Below are positions 25,763-35,011 of a DNA stretch of 42,407 nt, piece after piece. Source of the DNA: an uncultured Pelagibacteraceae bacterium (GTDB lineage: Bacteria; Pseudomonadota; Alphaproteobacteria; Pelagibacterales; Pelagibacteraceae). The number at the start of each line of letters is the position of its first letter. Within the stretch, counting starts at the first letter, position 1. Made by a program: the position numbers and the translations under genes. The DNA lies in the NCBI GenBank assembly GCA_902630665.1, contig CACOVP010000007.1, positions 1 through 42,407 on the forward strand, in the 5' to 3' direction. The notes below the pieces were generated by a model. The model did not search any database and had not been told where the DNA came from. It saw only the letters and a list, made by a program, of their open reading frames with translations.

Positions 25763-26054
25763 CTTACTGTTAACGGCTTTAATACTATTTTCTTGTGCTT
25801 CAGTAGAGGAGGCGGGAAAAGTTTTAAGAAATGAAAAAATTAAAACAAATGATGAATTTTTAGTTAAAAAGAAGGATCCTTTGATACTACCACCTGATCA
25901 CAAGAAAATACCTGAACCAGGCAGCATCGTAAATGATAAAAAAAGTGATACTCAAAGAATAAAAAAAATTTTGAAAGCACCTGAAGATAAAAGTACAGGT
26001 GTCAACAAATCCTCTTCAGTCGAAAAATCAATTTTAGAAAAAATTCGCCAGTGA
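25749..26054 (+). CDS. small lipoprotein, DUF3035/BamF-like
   Basis: A 101-residue lipoprotein with signal peptide and lipobox ending LILFSC (Cys16 would be lipidated). The pattern NDEFLVKKKDPLILPPDH (about 36-53) matches the PDEF..PL.vPPd motif of alphaproteobacterial DUF3035 proteins, which sit beside lspA and include BamF, a proposed lipoprotein partner of the outer-membrane BAM complex. The remainder is polar and probably disordered, and the protein is short for the family. It overlaps lspA by 14 bases and pgi by 4. Outer-membrane assembly is inferred from motif and neighbourhood only. Confidence 0.65.
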   Translation: MKKISLLLTALILFSCASVEEAGKVLRNEKIKTNDEFLVKKKDPLILPPDHKKIPEPGSIVNDKKSDTQRIKKILKAPEDKSTGVNKSSSVEKSILEKIRQ

Positions 26055-27271
26055 TAAGCAATTTTTATTTAAAAAATAACATAAAAAAAAACCATTTCAG
26101 TTTTGATCTAAATAAAAGATTATCAAAAAATTATGATAAAATTTTTAACAAAATTGTAAACCAAATTAAATTAGATAGAAATACACTTAATGTTTTAAAT
26201 GAAAATTTTATTTTTAATTTCAAAAAAAACCATTTGAATAGATTTCAAAAATTTAAAAATATAGTTGTAATTGGCATGGGCGGCTCAATTTTGGGAATAG
26301 AGGCCATTTACCAGTTTCTAAATCACAAAATAAAAAAGAATTGTTATTTTTTAGGTGATTTTGATATCAAAAAAATTGAACATATAAAAAAAAAATTAAA
26401 AAAAAATAAAACTTTATACTTAGTAATTTCTAAATCTGGTAATACTATTGAAACTTTGTCTACTTCATTGTTTCTTGAAATATTCAAAAAAGACTCAAAA
26501 AACATAATCCTAATTTCCGAAAGAAAAAATAATGTATTATTTAATTTGGCGAAAAATAAAAATTTATTCTATATAGAGCATAAAAATTTTATTGGTGGTC
26601 GTTATTCAGTTTTATCTGAGGTTGGAATGATACCTGCTTTTTTAATGGGTCTTAATATTCGCAAACTTAGATTAAATATAAAAAGATTTATTAAAAACAA
26701 AAAAGAAAAAAATTTTTTAAAGGAAAGTGTTATTATGATGTCAACTTTACTAGCTCAAGGTAAATATAAAAACCTAATTTTTTTAAATTATTCTCCAAAA
26801 TTGGAAAAATTTGTTTACTGGTGCCAACAATTAATCGCTGAAAGTTTAGGAAAAAAAGGAAAGGGCTTTTTACCAACAATTTCAAATGTGCCGAAAGATC
26901 ATCACAGTTTATTACAACTTTATTTGGATGGGCCAAAAGATAAGATATTTCAAATTATAAGCATTAATAAAGAGGATGGTGGTAAAAAAATTAAGATTCC
27001 TTTCTCTAATAATGAGATAAAATATTTAGAAAACAAAGACTTAAATACTATTAAAGAAGCACAAAAAAAAGCTTTAATTGAAACATTAAAATTGAATAAA
27101 ATTCCATACAGGGAGTTTCAATTTAGGAAAAAAAATCAAGAGTTATTGGGTGAATTATTTTCTTATTTTATTTTGGAAACAGTTTTAATTGCCGAGATTT
27201 TAAAAATAAATCCTTATAATCAACCGGCAGTGGAACAAGTCAAAAGTTTCACAAAAAAATTTCTTAAATAA
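26051..27271 (+). CDS. pgi: glucose-6-phosphate isomerase
   Basis: Interconverts glucose-6-phosphate and fructose-6-phosphate. The 406-residue protein shows VVIGMGGSILG, the sugar-phosphate-binding SKSGNTIETLST, IGGRYSVLSEVGM, the WCQQLIAESLGKKGKGFLP segment and the C-terminal NPYNQPAVEQVKSF with the catalytic lysine. It is shorter than the roughly 550-residue E. coli enzyme but all core motifs are present, so it is a compact version rather than a truncation. The start is GTG at 26051, overlapping the lipoprotein stop. It converges on rsmD, sharing 8 bases. Confidence 0.93.
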   Translation: MISNFYLKNNIKKNHFSFDLNKRLSKNYDKIFNKIVNQIKLDRNTLNVLNENFIFNFKKNHLNRFQKFKNIVVIGMGGSILGIEAIYQFLNHKIKKNCYFLGDFDIKKIEHIKKKLKKNKTLYLVISKSGNTIETLSTSLFLEIFKKDSKNIILISERKNNVLFNLAKNKNLFYIEHKNFIGGRYSVLSEVGMIPAFLMGLNIRKLRLNIKRFIKNKKEKNFLKESVIMMSTLLAQGKYKNLIFLNYSPKLEKFVYWCQQLIAESLGKKGKGFLPTISNVPKDHHSLLQLYLDGPKDKIFQIISINKEDGGKKIKIPFSNNEIKYLENKDLNTIKEAQKKALIETLKLNKIPYREFQFRKKNQELLGELFSYFILETVLIAEILKINPYNQPAVEQVKSFTKKFLK

Positions 27272-27824
27272 ATTTTCCAAATATTATTTTAGATCTACCA
27301 TAAATTTTTTCTTCAAAAATTTCTAAAATATTTTTCAGCTCATCTTCTGTTTTCTTTTCTCTGTGCAGGACTACAATATGATTATTTTTAAAAAGTTTCT
27401 TTTTTTTAATCAATTTTAGATCAATCAAAAATTCTTTATTTTTAAAAGGTGGATCTAAAAAAAAAATGTCAAACTTTTCAGTTTTAAAATTATTAAGAGT
27501 GTTTCGAGTTTTTTGATTAAAAACAAACGCCTTATTATCTGATGATATTTTAGAAAGATTTAGCCTAAGAATTTTTATCGCACTATTATTGTATTCAACA
27601 AAAGTAATTCTTTTCGCACCTCTAGATAGGCATTCCAAACCAAAAGATCCTATTCCCGAATAAAAATCTAAGACATCTGATTCATTTATTTTTACTTTTA
27701 TTTTTTTTGAGTGTTCTAAAATATTAAAAATATTTTCTTTAACTGAGTCTTTCAAAGGTCTAGTAGCGGGATTTTTTAAAAACTCAAGTTTTTTTCCTTT
27801 AAATTTACCTCCTATGATGCGCAT
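27264..27824 (-). CDS. rsmD: 16S rRNA (guanine966-N2)-methyltransferase
   Basis: A class I SAM-dependent methyltransferase of 186 residues. The family start MRIIGGKFKGKKL with TRPLKDSVKENIFNIL, the SAM loop VLDFYSGIGSFGLECLSRGA, and the catalytic DPPF in IFFLDPPFKN (near residue 124) are all diagnostic. It methylates G966 of 16S rRNA during small-subunit assembly. Its start overlaps the purD end by 20 bases, so it is translated from the purD transcript. Its 3' end runs 8 bases into pgi on the opposite strand. Confidence 0.94.
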   Translation of the reverse strand: MRIIGGKFKGKKLEFLKNPATRPLKDSVKENIFNILEHSKKIKVKINESDVLDFYSGIGSFGLECLSRGAKRITFVEYNNSAIKILRLNLSKISSDNKAFVFNQKTRNTLNNFKTEKFDIFFLDPPFKNKEFLIDLKLIKKKKLFKNNHIVVLHREKKTEDELKNILEIFEEKIYGRSKIIFGKFI

Positions 27825-29088
27825 TTTTTTTAATTACTTTCCAACCTATGTCTTTTCTATAAAAACCAGCGTTCCAATTAATTCTTCTAATTATTCTAAT
27901 AATATTTTTTCTAATAGAGGAAAAATTTCTTCCTAAAGATGTAATGTTTAAAACTCTTCCACCATTGGATAAAATTTTATTATTTTCTATTTTAGTTCCA
28001 GCGTGAAAAATGATTTCATTAGATTTAGGTTTAAATTTATCTAAACCGTTTAATATTTTATTTTTCTTATAATTTCCGGGATATCCCTTTGAGCATAAAA
28101 CGATGGTCATACATTTTTCTTTTTTCCAAGAGAGCTTTAAATTTTCTAGCTTATTTTCAATACAAGAATTTACAACCTTAACAAAATCTGTTTTTAATCT
28201 TGGCATAATTACCTGACACTCTGGATCACCCATTCGAATATTAAACTCGATTAAATACGGTTCATTTTTTTTTATCATAAGCCCAACATATAAAAATCCT
28301 TTATAGTGTTTATTGTTTGTTTTCAAAAAATTTAAAGTTGGTTTAACTATTTTATTTAATATTTTTTTTTCGATATTTTTACTTACTATTGGGGCAGGAG
28401 AGTATGCACCCATGCCACCTGTATTTGGTCCTTTATCAAATTCATATGCGCGTTTATGGTCTTGTGCAGTTCCAAAAAATTTAAATGTTTTTTTATCAGC
28501 TAAAATAAAATAACTTGCTTCTTCCCCATCAAGAAATTCCTCAAGCACAAGCGATTTTGAAGATTTAAATTTACCTTTAAAAATTTCCTTTGAAATTTTT
28601 ATTATCTCATCTTTCGTCTTACATATGGAAACACCTTTTCCTGCAGCTAAACCGTCTGCTTTAACAACCAAAGGTAACTTATTTTTTTTTAGAAAAAATT
28701 TAACATCAGTTAAATTTTTACAAATTTTAAAAGATGCTGTAGGTATATTTTTTATTTTACACACTTTTTTCATAAATGCCTTTGATCCCTCTAATTTGGC
28801 TGCATATTTATTAGGACCAAAAACTTTTATCTTATTTTTCTCTAAAAAATCGACCATTCCTCTAACCAAAGGCTCCTCTGGTCCAATTATTATCAAGTCA
28901 ATTTTATAATTTTTGATTTCGTTTAAAAGCTTATTAAAATTAAGAATATCTACGTTGATGTTTTTTGCATATTTAGAGGTACCGGCGTTTCCAGGAAAAC
29001 AAAATATTTTTTTTACCAAATTAGAATCATTTATTTTTTTGCATAACGCATGCTCCCTACCTCCACTTCCTATTAATCCAATATTCAT
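27805..29088 (-). CDS. purD: phosphoribosylamine-glycine ligase
   Basis: ATP-grasp enzyme that makes glycinamide ribonucleotide in purine synthesis. From the ATG at 29088 the product is 427 residues and begins MNIGLIGSGGREHALCKKI, the universal PurD start. The upstream ATG at 29154 would add 22 residues unlike the family and run through the divergent promoter, so it is rejected. Other motifs are PLVVKADGLAAGKGV, LDGEEASYFILAD, DHKRAYEFDKGPNTGGMGAYSP and FNIRMGDPECQ. The last is FNIRMGDPE rather than FNARFGDPE, a conservative variation in the metal-binding loop. Confidence 0.95.
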   Translation of the reverse strand: MNIGLIGSGGREHALCKKINDSNLVKKIFCFPGNAGTSKYAKNINVDILNFNKLLNEIKNYKIDLIIIGPEEPLVRGMVDFLEKNKIKVFGPNKYAAKLEGSKAFMKKVCKIKNIPTASFKICKNLTDVKFFLKKNKLPLVVKADGLAAGKGVSICKTKDEIIKISKEIFKGKFKSSKSLVLEEFLDGEEASYFILADKKTFKFFGTAQDHKRAYEFDKGPNTGGMGAYSPAPIVSKNIEKKILNKIVKPTLNFLKTNNKHYKGFLYVGLMIKKNEPYLIEFNIRMGDPECQVIMPRLKTDFVKVVNSCIENKLENLKLSWKKEKCMTIVLCSKGYPGNYKKNKILNGLDKFKPKSNEIIFHAGTKIENNKILSNGGRVLNITSLGRNFSSIRKNIIRIIRRINWNAGFYRKDIGWKVIKKNAHHRR

Positions 29089-29102
29089 CTTAAATAATTT
29101 AT

Positions 29103-29110
29103 TGTATAAT
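29103..29110. promoter_or_regulatory. overlapping -10 boxes of the divergent purD and DUF2093 promoters
   Basis: TATAAT at 29105-29110 on the plus strand ends 7 bases before the DUF2093 ATG (29117), predicting a leaderless mRNA. On the minus strand TATACA (29108-29103) is correctly placed for purD. The two boxes overlap within a 28-base intergenic gap, so both -35 regions must lie inside the opposing genes. Confidence 0.45.
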
Positions 29111-29116
29111 TTATAG

Positions 29117-29311
29117 ATGGATAAAAAAAAAGCTAAACTTCTTTTTAAGCACAACTCTTATGATATATTAGAAGATGGTGAGTACGTAATATGTGCAGTC
29201 TCCGGAAAAAAAATTATGCTAAACAATCTCAATTATTGGAACGTAGAGCTACAAGAAGCTTATTTTTCAGCAGAAGAGGCAGACAAAAGATATAGAGACT
29301 TAATTAAGTAA
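29117..29311 (+). CDS. DUF2093 domain-containing protein
   Basis: A 64-residue soluble protein matching the alphaproteobacterial DUF2093 family from the pattern SYDILEDGEYVICAVSGKKI, LNYWNVELQEAY and the ending ADKRY. The family has a beta-rich fold suggested by G-E-Y-V-I-C-A-V-S-G and no known function; the single Cys and the V(S/T)G-K-x-I motif are conserved in the members I recall. It is divergent from purD with a shared promoter region, and ends 1 base from the convergent lpxL stop. No partner is suggested by the neighbours. Confidence 0.85.
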   Translation: MDKKKAKLLFKHNSYDILEDGEYVICAVSGKKIMLNNLNYWNVELQEAYFSAEEADKRYRDLIK

Positions 29312-29312
29312 A

Positions 29313-30167
29313 TTATTTCCACCTGTTGTGTGTCCAAATCCATTGGTATGGATTCTTTATAATCAAGCTTTCTAAAAAACTATTTAATTTTTTTGTCATT
29401 TCTATTTTATTTTTAAAATCACTTGATTTTATCTCTTCATAAAATTGGATCGTGAAATTATTTAATTCATCTCTTTCCAAAAAAACTGGAACTACAGATA
29501 ATCCAAATTTCAATGCAAGTTGCGCTGGTAGAGTGGTTGTAAATGCAGGCTTACCAAAAAAATTAATTTTTTCTCCCTCACTAACTCTTTGATCAATCAT
29601 CAAGGCAACACTATAATCTTGTTTGATGTAATTAATTGCATCTCTAACACCGTTAATTCCTTTTTTAATTTGGTTTTTACACACAAATTTTCTTCTAAGA
29701 AATTCCATTAAGGGATTAACGAAAAAATTATTTAATGGTCTGTAAATTGTAGCAAGTTTTATTTTTCTTTTTACTATTTCCATAGACATTAATTCGTAAT
29801 TAGCAAAGTGTCCTGAAACAAATATTACGGGTTTATTTTTTTCGATTATCTTTTGTAAGTTATTCTCCCCAAGTATTTTTATATGAGAGTTATTTTTTTG
29901 AAAATAGCTAAGGAAAACATATTCTATAAATGTCATTCCGTAATTTTTCCACATACTTAAAATTATTTTATCTTTTTCTTTTTTAGAAATTTCACTATTA
30001 AATATTGATAAATTTTTGTTAATTATTTTTTTTGATTTAAATAGAGGAGCTAAAATTATGAAAATATTTGAGAAAAGTGTTCTGCTTATTTTTAAACCTA
30101 AAACTTTTCCAAACAAGAAAAAAAAATATAAAATGACTGCTTGTATTAAATATTTAAAAAATTTCAT
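29313..30167 (-). CDS. lpxL: lipid A acyltransferase, LpxL/HtrB family
   Basis: Transfers a secondary acyl chain to lipid A precursors at the inner membrane. The 284-residue protein has an N-terminal membrane anchor (about residues 4-24), the catalytic H-x4-E motif at His120-Glu125 (VSGHFANYE), RPLNNFFVNPLMEFLRR, and the VALMIDQRVSEGEKINFFGKPAFT block. The final WIWTHNRWK is the usual LpxL ending. It is the last gene of the ubiA-msbA-waaA-lpxK-lpxL operon, with its ATG abutting the lpxK stop. The exact acyl chain and position cannot be told. Confidence 0.9.
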   Translation of the reverse strand: MKFFKYLIQAVILYFFFLFGKVLGLKISRTLFSNIFIILAPLFKSKKIINKNLSIFNSEISKKEKDKIILSMWKNYGMTFIEYVFLSYFQKNNSHIKILGENNLQKIIEKNKPVIFVSGHFANYELMSMEIVKRKIKLATIYRPLNNFFVNPLMEFLRRKFVCKNQIKKGINGVRDAINYIKQDYSVALMIDQRVSEGEKINFFGKPAFTTTLPAQLALKFGLSVVPVFLERDELNNFTIQFYEEIKSSDFKNKIEMTKKLNSFLESLIIKNPYQWIWTHNRWK

Positions 30168-31091
30168 TTATAAATTTATAATCTCAATAAGCTCATCTTT
30201 TTTATCTATTACCAATTCAATTTTTAAAAAATTCAAGTTAGGAAATTTGAAATCCTTTATTTTATTATAATCTTTTTCAGTGACTATTACTTCACAACCT
30301 TTTTTAATTGCAGATTGAATTATATTAGAAATTTCTATCTTTTTAAATTTATGATGATCCGGAAAGATTTTTTCTTCTACTACTTTTAAATTATGATTTT
30401 TTAAAGTTTCAAAAAAATTTTCAGGATTTCCTATTCCTGCTACAGCTATCAAGTCCTTACCTTTAAAAGTATCCGCATTCAAAGCTCTATATTGTGAATA
30501 AAAAAATTTGATATTTTCATTTTTTTTAAGTATTTGATTTTCAAAATCTTTATCTTTTCTTCCATTTATCATTATCAAATCTGCTTTTGATAATGAATTT
30601 AAATTTTCTCTCAAAGGGCCAGCAGGTAGCACTAAGCCATTACCAATAAGCTGTCTTTGATTAAAACAAATTATGTTAAGATTTTTTTTAATTTTATAGT
30701 CTTGAAATCCATCATCAAGTATGACGATGTCAAAATCGTTTTTCTCAGCAATCTTAATACCAGACTCTCTTTTTTTATCTAAAATCAAATCTTTAAAATA
30801 TTTTTTAATAAGAAAATACTCATCCTCATGACTACTATAATACTTTCTTACTATTGCGGTTTTCTTTCCCTTTTTATTTAGCTCGTTAGCTAACAAAATT
30901 GATAATGGGGTTTTGCCAGTACCTCCAAGATAAATGTTTCCAACACACACTATTGGAATATTAAAAGTTTTAGATTTTATAATTAATTTTTTTAGAAAGA
31001 TAAAAAATATTACCAGGAAGGAAAAAGGTAATAAAAATTTTGATAAAAAACTATTTTTTTTATCCCAAAATTTTGGTTTATTAAATTTCAT
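30168..31091 (-). CDS. lpxK: tetraacyldisaccharide 4'-kinase
   Basis: Phosphorylates the 4' position of the lipid A disaccharide, giving lipid IVA. The 307-residue protein has an N-terminal membrane-associated helix (about 15-38) and a P-loop, VGNIYLGGTGKTPL (residues 50-63). DDGFQDYKI, a typical LpxK signature, then PAGPLREN, the AVAGIGNPENFF segment, FPDHHKF and VTEKDYNKI follow in the normal order. It overlaps waaA by 11 bases and adjoins lpxL, consistent with one lipid A operon. Slightly shorter than E. coli LpxK (328), but all motifs are intact. Confidence 0.94.
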   Translation of the reverse strand: MKFNKPKFWDKKNSFLSKFLLPFSFLVIFFIFLKKLIIKSKTFNIPIVCVGNIYLGGTGKTPLSILLANELNKKGKKTAIVRKYYSSHEDEYFLIKKYFKDLILDKKRESGIKIAEKNDFDIVILDDGFQDYKIKKNLNIICFNQRQLIGNGLVLPAGPLRENLNSLSKADLIMINGRKDKDFENQILKKNENIKFFYSQYRALNADTFKGKDLIAVAGIGNPENFFETLKNHNLKVVEEKIFPDHHKFKKIEISNIIQSAIKKGCEVIVTEKDYNKIKDFKFPNLNFLKIELVIDKKDELIEIINL

Positions 31092-32358
31092 TTTTTAAAA
31101 ATTTATTAATTTTTTCCATATTATTAATCAATACAGAGGCCCCTAAGTCATTTAAAAATTTATCGAATTGAAATTTTTTTTTCTCATTTGCATTTAAGTC
31201 ACTTTTAAGATTTTCCACCAATTCATCTGAACTCTCAATTTTTTTCGAAATATTCTTTTCTCCAAAAAGTTGGTATATTTCTCTGAAATTGTATACAAAA
31301 GGTCCATGATATACTTTGCATCCGAGTTTAGCTGCTTCAATGGGATTTTGACCACCTTCTTTTTCTAATCTTTTAATAAATGATTTTCCTATAAAAGCAC
31401 TTTTTGCATACTTAAAATATGAAGGCAAAGCGCCAAATGAATTAATAATGATTATCTCTTTCTCTTTTAATATAATGTCGTTCTCATTAAGAATTTGATT
31501 AGATAAATTTAGTTTACTACACATATTTTGAATTTGTTTGCTGCGACTGATATGTCTCGGTGCAATTATTGTAGTTATTTTTTTGAAGTGCTCTTTTAAT
31601 TTTTTATGAGTAGCTAAACAAAATTCCTCCTCATTAGAATGAGTGCTAGCAGCAAGCCAAAATTTTTCTTTTTCTAAAAATTCTTTATTGGTATTTTCAA
31701 TTTTATTTTGATCAATTTTATTTATTAATTTAATATTCCCCGTAAAAAAAACGTTTTTTGCTTTTAAATCAATTAATTTCTTTTTTGTTTCATTATTGGA
31801 AGCAAGACATAAATCAATTGAACTAAATATTTTATTTGCAGTTTTGTGAAATAACATCCATTTATCAGATGTCTTTTTTGTGATTCTTGCATTTATCAAT
31901 GCCAATGGTATTTTTAATTCTCTAGAATACAAAATTAAATTTGGCCAAATCTCAGAATCAACCAAAAAAATTGCTTTTGGTTTCCAATTTTTTAAAAAAC
32001 TTTTGATTACAAAACTTACATCAATTGGTAAAAACCTATGGTAAATATTTTCAATATTTTTAAATTCTTTATTAACTAATTTACTTGAGCTCAGTGTGGT
32101 AGTTGTTATTAAAAATTGATAATCTTTATTGATATTTTTTAATTCTTCAATAATAGGATGTATACTCCTTAATTCACCTATGCTTGCTGCATGAAACCAA
32201 ATTAAATCTGGTATATTTTTGACAATATTAAATTTATTAGGAAAGATTTTTTCTGTAAATCTTTTTGGGTCCTCTTTACCAAAAAATCTTCTTAAATAAA
32301 TTATTATTACGATAGTAGGATACAATAATACACCTAATAATCTATAAAGCGTTATCAT
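31081..32358 (-). CDS. waaA: 3-deoxy-D-manno-octulosonic acid transferase
   Basis: Adds Kdo from CMP-Kdo (made by KdsB, 7320-8081) to lipid IVA on the cytoplasmic face of the inner membrane. It is a GT-B fold glycosyltransferase of 425 residues with an N-terminal membrane anchor (about 5-22), FHAASIGELRSI with the catalytic-base Glu62, LVDSEIWPNLI, SNNETKKKL and the donor-binding EKEGGQNPIEAA region (about 345). The number of Kdo residues added cannot be predicted. It overlaps msbA by 4 bases and lpxK by 11 bases. Confidence 0.94.
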   Translation of the reverse strand: MITLYRLLGVLLYPTIVIIIYLRRFFGKEDPKRFTEKIFPNKFNIVKNIPDLIWFHAASIGELRSIHPIIEELKNINKDYQFLITTTTLSSSKLVNKEFKNIENIYHRFLPIDVSFVIKSFLKNWKPKAIFLVDSEIWPNLILYSRELKIPLALINARITKKTSDKWMLFHKTANKIFSSIDLCLASNNETKKKLIDLKAKNVFFTGNIKLINKIDQNKIENTNKEFLEKEKFWLAASTHSNEEEFCLATHKKLKEHFKKITTIIAPRHISRSKQIQNMCSKLNLSNQILNENDIILKEKEIIIINSFGALPSYFKYAKSAFIGKSFIKRLEKEGGQNPIEAAKLGCKVYHGPFVYNFREIYQLFGEKNISKKIESSDELVENLKSDLNANEKKKFQFDKFLNDLGASVLINNMEKINKFLKNEI

Positions 32359-34097
32359 TTTAATTGTTTTGAATAAAGTGACTTATACTCCTCACTTTTT
32401 TCTATTAATGCCTCGTGCTTTCCTGAATCAATCACTTTTCCATTTTTTAAAACAAAAATTTTATCCGCGTTATGTATTGTTGAAAGTCTATGTGCTATCA
32501 CCAAAGTAGTTTTATTTTTTGTAAGATTGAGAATTGCATTTTGAACGATCTCCTCAGACTCAGCATCAAGGGAAGAAGTTGCTTCATCTAATAAAATAAT
32601 TGGAGACTCTTTTAAAATAGCTCTAGCAATAGAAATCCTTTGTTTTTGACCTCCAGATAATCTTACACCATTCTCACCCACAACAGTATCGTATCCCAAA
32701 GGTAGCTTTTCTATAAATTCATCTGCAGCGGCAAATTTACAAGCTCTTTTAATTTCCTCAGTTGATGCACTCTCTTTGGCATATGCAATGTTATTCTTAA
32801 TTGTATCATCAAACAAAATCACATCTTGACTGACCAATGATAAATTTTTTCTCAATGAGTTTAATGAAACCTCTTTAATATTTTGATCATCAATTATTAT
32901 TTTGCCCTCTTGTGGGTCGTAAAATCTTGGAAGTAAGTTTATTATTGTGCTTTTACCTGCTCCACTATGGCCAACAAAAGCTGACATTGTATTACCTTTG
33001 ATTTCGAAATTTACGTCTTTAATTGCTTGTTTATCGGTTGTTTCGTATTTAAAACTCACATTACTAAAAATTATGTTTGAATCTTTTAAAATCAACTCAG
33101 GATTTTTTTCCTCATTTTTTATTTCAATTTTTTTGTCAATTATGTCACTAACTCTTTTAAAAGCTGCTGCTCCTTGATAAGCAGCCATATTGATTGTCGC
33201 TAAAGATCTTATTGGTTGGTATGCTAACATCATAGCAGCTAGAAATGAAAAAAAATTATTTACTCCTAACTCCCCATTCTCGATTAAAGTCCCTGAAAAA
33301 ATAATAAAACCTGCTATCATTACACCTGTCAAACTTTCCATTATAGGAGTAGCTCTGATTAGCACACTTCCAATTTTTATATTTTTTTCGACTAAGTCAT
33401 CGATAAAGTTATTTGCTTTTTTATTTTCAATATTTTCTTTTTGATAAATTCTTATCATTTTTGAACCTTTAAATATTTCGGTCAAGAAAGAAGCTAAATT
33501 ACCCGATGATGCTCCTGCTTTAGATGTAGCTTTGCCAATTCTTTTTCCCAACGATTTAGCTAAAGCCCCAGCTAATGGCATCATTAAAATTGCAAACAAA
33601 GCAAGTTTCCAATTTTGATAAAACATTAATGACACTAATGCAATGACAGAAAGAGTATCTTTCATTAAATTAAGAACACCATTGCTGACTAAATTTCTTA
33701 TATGGTAAGTGTCAAACATTATATTAGAAATATATTTTCCCGAATGCCTGTTATCTAATGTTTGAATATCTGAAGTTAAAATATTTACAGCAACTTTTTT
33801 TTGAAGCTCTCCAGCAACCTCCTCACCAACCCTTATAATATTTATTCTAGCTAAGTATAAAGATAGTCCTTTGCTTGAAAAAGCTAAAATAATAAGTATG
33901 GGAATAGTCCACGCAAAAAGCCTGTCTTGGTCAATAAATATTTTTTTTACAGCAGGGTCAAGCAGCCAAGCAATACCTGCTGTACTTCCCGCAACTATAA
34001 CTGATAAAAAAAGAGCTAATAAAATTTTCTTAATATGTTTTTTTACATATTGTTTAAAAAGCTTTTTAAGTAAAATTTTTAATTCTTCAAATTTCAT
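32355..34097 (-). CDS. msbA: lipid A export ABC transporter, MsbA-like
   Basis: A fused six-helix membrane domain plus ATPase (580 residues), the homodimeric type that flips core-lipid A to the periplasmic leaflet. Six hydrophobic segments occupy roughly residues 22-310. The ATPase has Walker A GHSGAGKST (376-384), a Q-loop near NLSLVSQDVILFDDTI, signature LSGGQKQRISIARA, Walker B IILLDEATSSLD and switch histidine in VIAHRLSTI. MsbA-like exporters are hard to separate by sequence, but its position between ubiA and waaA-lpxK-lpxL strongly supports lipid A. It starts directly after the ubiA stop. Confidence 0.88.
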   Translation of the reverse strand: MKFEELKILLKKLFKQYVKKHIKKILLALFLSVIVAGSTAGIAWLLDPAVKKIFIDQDRLFAWTIPILIILAFSSKGLSLYLARINIIRVGEEVAGELQKKVAVNILTSDIQTLDNRHSGKYISNIMFDTYHIRNLVSNGVLNLMKDTLSVIALVSLMFYQNWKLALFAILMMPLAGALAKSLGKRIGKATSKAGASSGNLASFLTEIFKGSKMIRIYQKENIENKKANNFIDDLVEKNIKIGSVLIRATPIMESLTGVMIAGFIIFSGTLIENGELGVNNFFSFLAAMMLAYQPIRSLATINMAAYQGAAAFKRVSDIIDKKIEIKNEEKNPELILKDSNIIFSNVSFKYETTDKQAIKDVNFEIKGNTMSAFVGHSGAGKSTIINLLPRFYDPQEGKIIIDDQNIKEVSLNSLRKNLSLVSQDVILFDDTIKNNIAYAKESASTEEIKRACKFAAADEFIEKLPLGYDTVVGENGVRLSGGQKQRISIARAILKESPIILLDEATSSLDAESEEIVQNAILNLTKNKTTLVIAHRLSTIHNADKIFVLKNGKVIDSGKHEALIEKSEEYKSLYSKQLK

Positions 34098-34958
34098 TTA
34101 GTAATTTATTGCTAAGATGCTTAAAAAGAGAGTTAAACCCGATAAATTATTTAGCTTAAAAGCTTTTAAACAATCCTTGGGTTTTATAAATTTAAATCCA
34201 TAAATTTGATAAATTAAACTTAAAATAAATATTAAAAAAATAATTGAAAATAAATTCATGCCTATCTCATTTTTGAAAAAAAATACCATCAATAATGAAC
34301 TTATAATGTACGAAAATAATACAAACGATTTCATATTCTTTTTAAATTTAATAGAAGTTGATTTAAGTCCAATTATTTCATCGTCTGACATATCTTGAGC
34401 TCCGTATATCGTGTCATACCCCAATGTCCAAAATATGGCCGATAAATAAAGTATGATAATTTCTGGAGAAAAATCATTAAAGATAGATGTCCATGCCATT
34501 ATAATTCCCCAGTTGAAAGTTAATCCTAAAAATAGTTGAGGCCAGTATGTAATTCTTTTCATGAACGGATAAGAAAAAGCCAAACTCATTGATGCTATTC
34601 CAAGAATTATAGTTAACAAATTGAATTGAATAAGTACCATAAAGGCAATTATGCAAAGAAGAACTACATAGATGAATGATTTTTTTACAGAAATTTTACC
34701 AGATGCTATGGGTCTATTTTTTGTTCTATGAACTTTTTTGTCAAAATCTCTATCCACTATGTCGTTAAAAATACATCCGGCGCTTCTCATTAAAACTGAA
34801 CCGAGAAAAAAAAGTAACAAATGATAGATAAATAAATCGATATTTTGATTTAAATAGTAACTATAAGCTAAACTCCAAGAACAAGGCCAAAATAAAAGCA
34901 TAAATCCTATAGGTTTATTCAATCTTGTGAGACTTATGAATATTTCAATTTGTTTCAT
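34098..34958 (-). CDS. ubiA: 4-hydroxybenzoate polyprenyltransferase
   Basis: Attaches the polyprenyl chain to 4-hydroxybenzoate in ubiquinone synthesis; an integral membrane protein with about eight to nine hydrophobic segments. The first Asp-rich motif is NDIVDRDFD (65-73), with the alphaproteobacterial extension HRTKNRPIASGKIS; the second is YDTIYGAQDMSDD, where the prenyl diphosphate Mg2+ site is completed. At 286 residues the length is typical. It is the first gene of the lipid A operon; ubiquinone serves the cytochrome system encoded elsewhere in the window. Confidence 0.93.
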   Translation of the reverse strand: MKQIEIFISLTRLNKPIGFMLLFWPCSWSLAYSYYLNQNIDLFIYHLLLFFLGSVLMRSAGCIFNDIVDRDFDKKVHRTKNRPIASGKISVKKSFIYVVLLCIIAFMVLIQFNLLTIILGIASMSLAFSYPFMKRITYWPQLFLGLTFNWGIIMAWTSIFNDFSPEIIILYLSAIFWTLGYDTIYGAQDMSDDEIIGLKSTSIKFKKNMKSFVLFSYIISSLLMVFFFKNEIGMNLFSIIFLIFILSLIYQIYGFKFIKPKDCLKAFKLNNLSGLTLFLSILAINY

Positions 34959-35011
34959 TAAATATTACTTGTAAATATCAAACACTATCTTCATAATCAA
35001 TTTGATTCGAT

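Noticed and set aside
29089-29154. Longer purD start at 29154
   Set aside because: It would run through the divergent promoter and the DUF2093 start; the conserved PurD N-terminus begins at 29088.
35004-35008. GATTC (GANTC) before DUF2721 as a CcrM/GcrA site
   Set aside because: GANTC occurs often by chance, and there is no second supporting site; the presence of gcrA alone is not enough.
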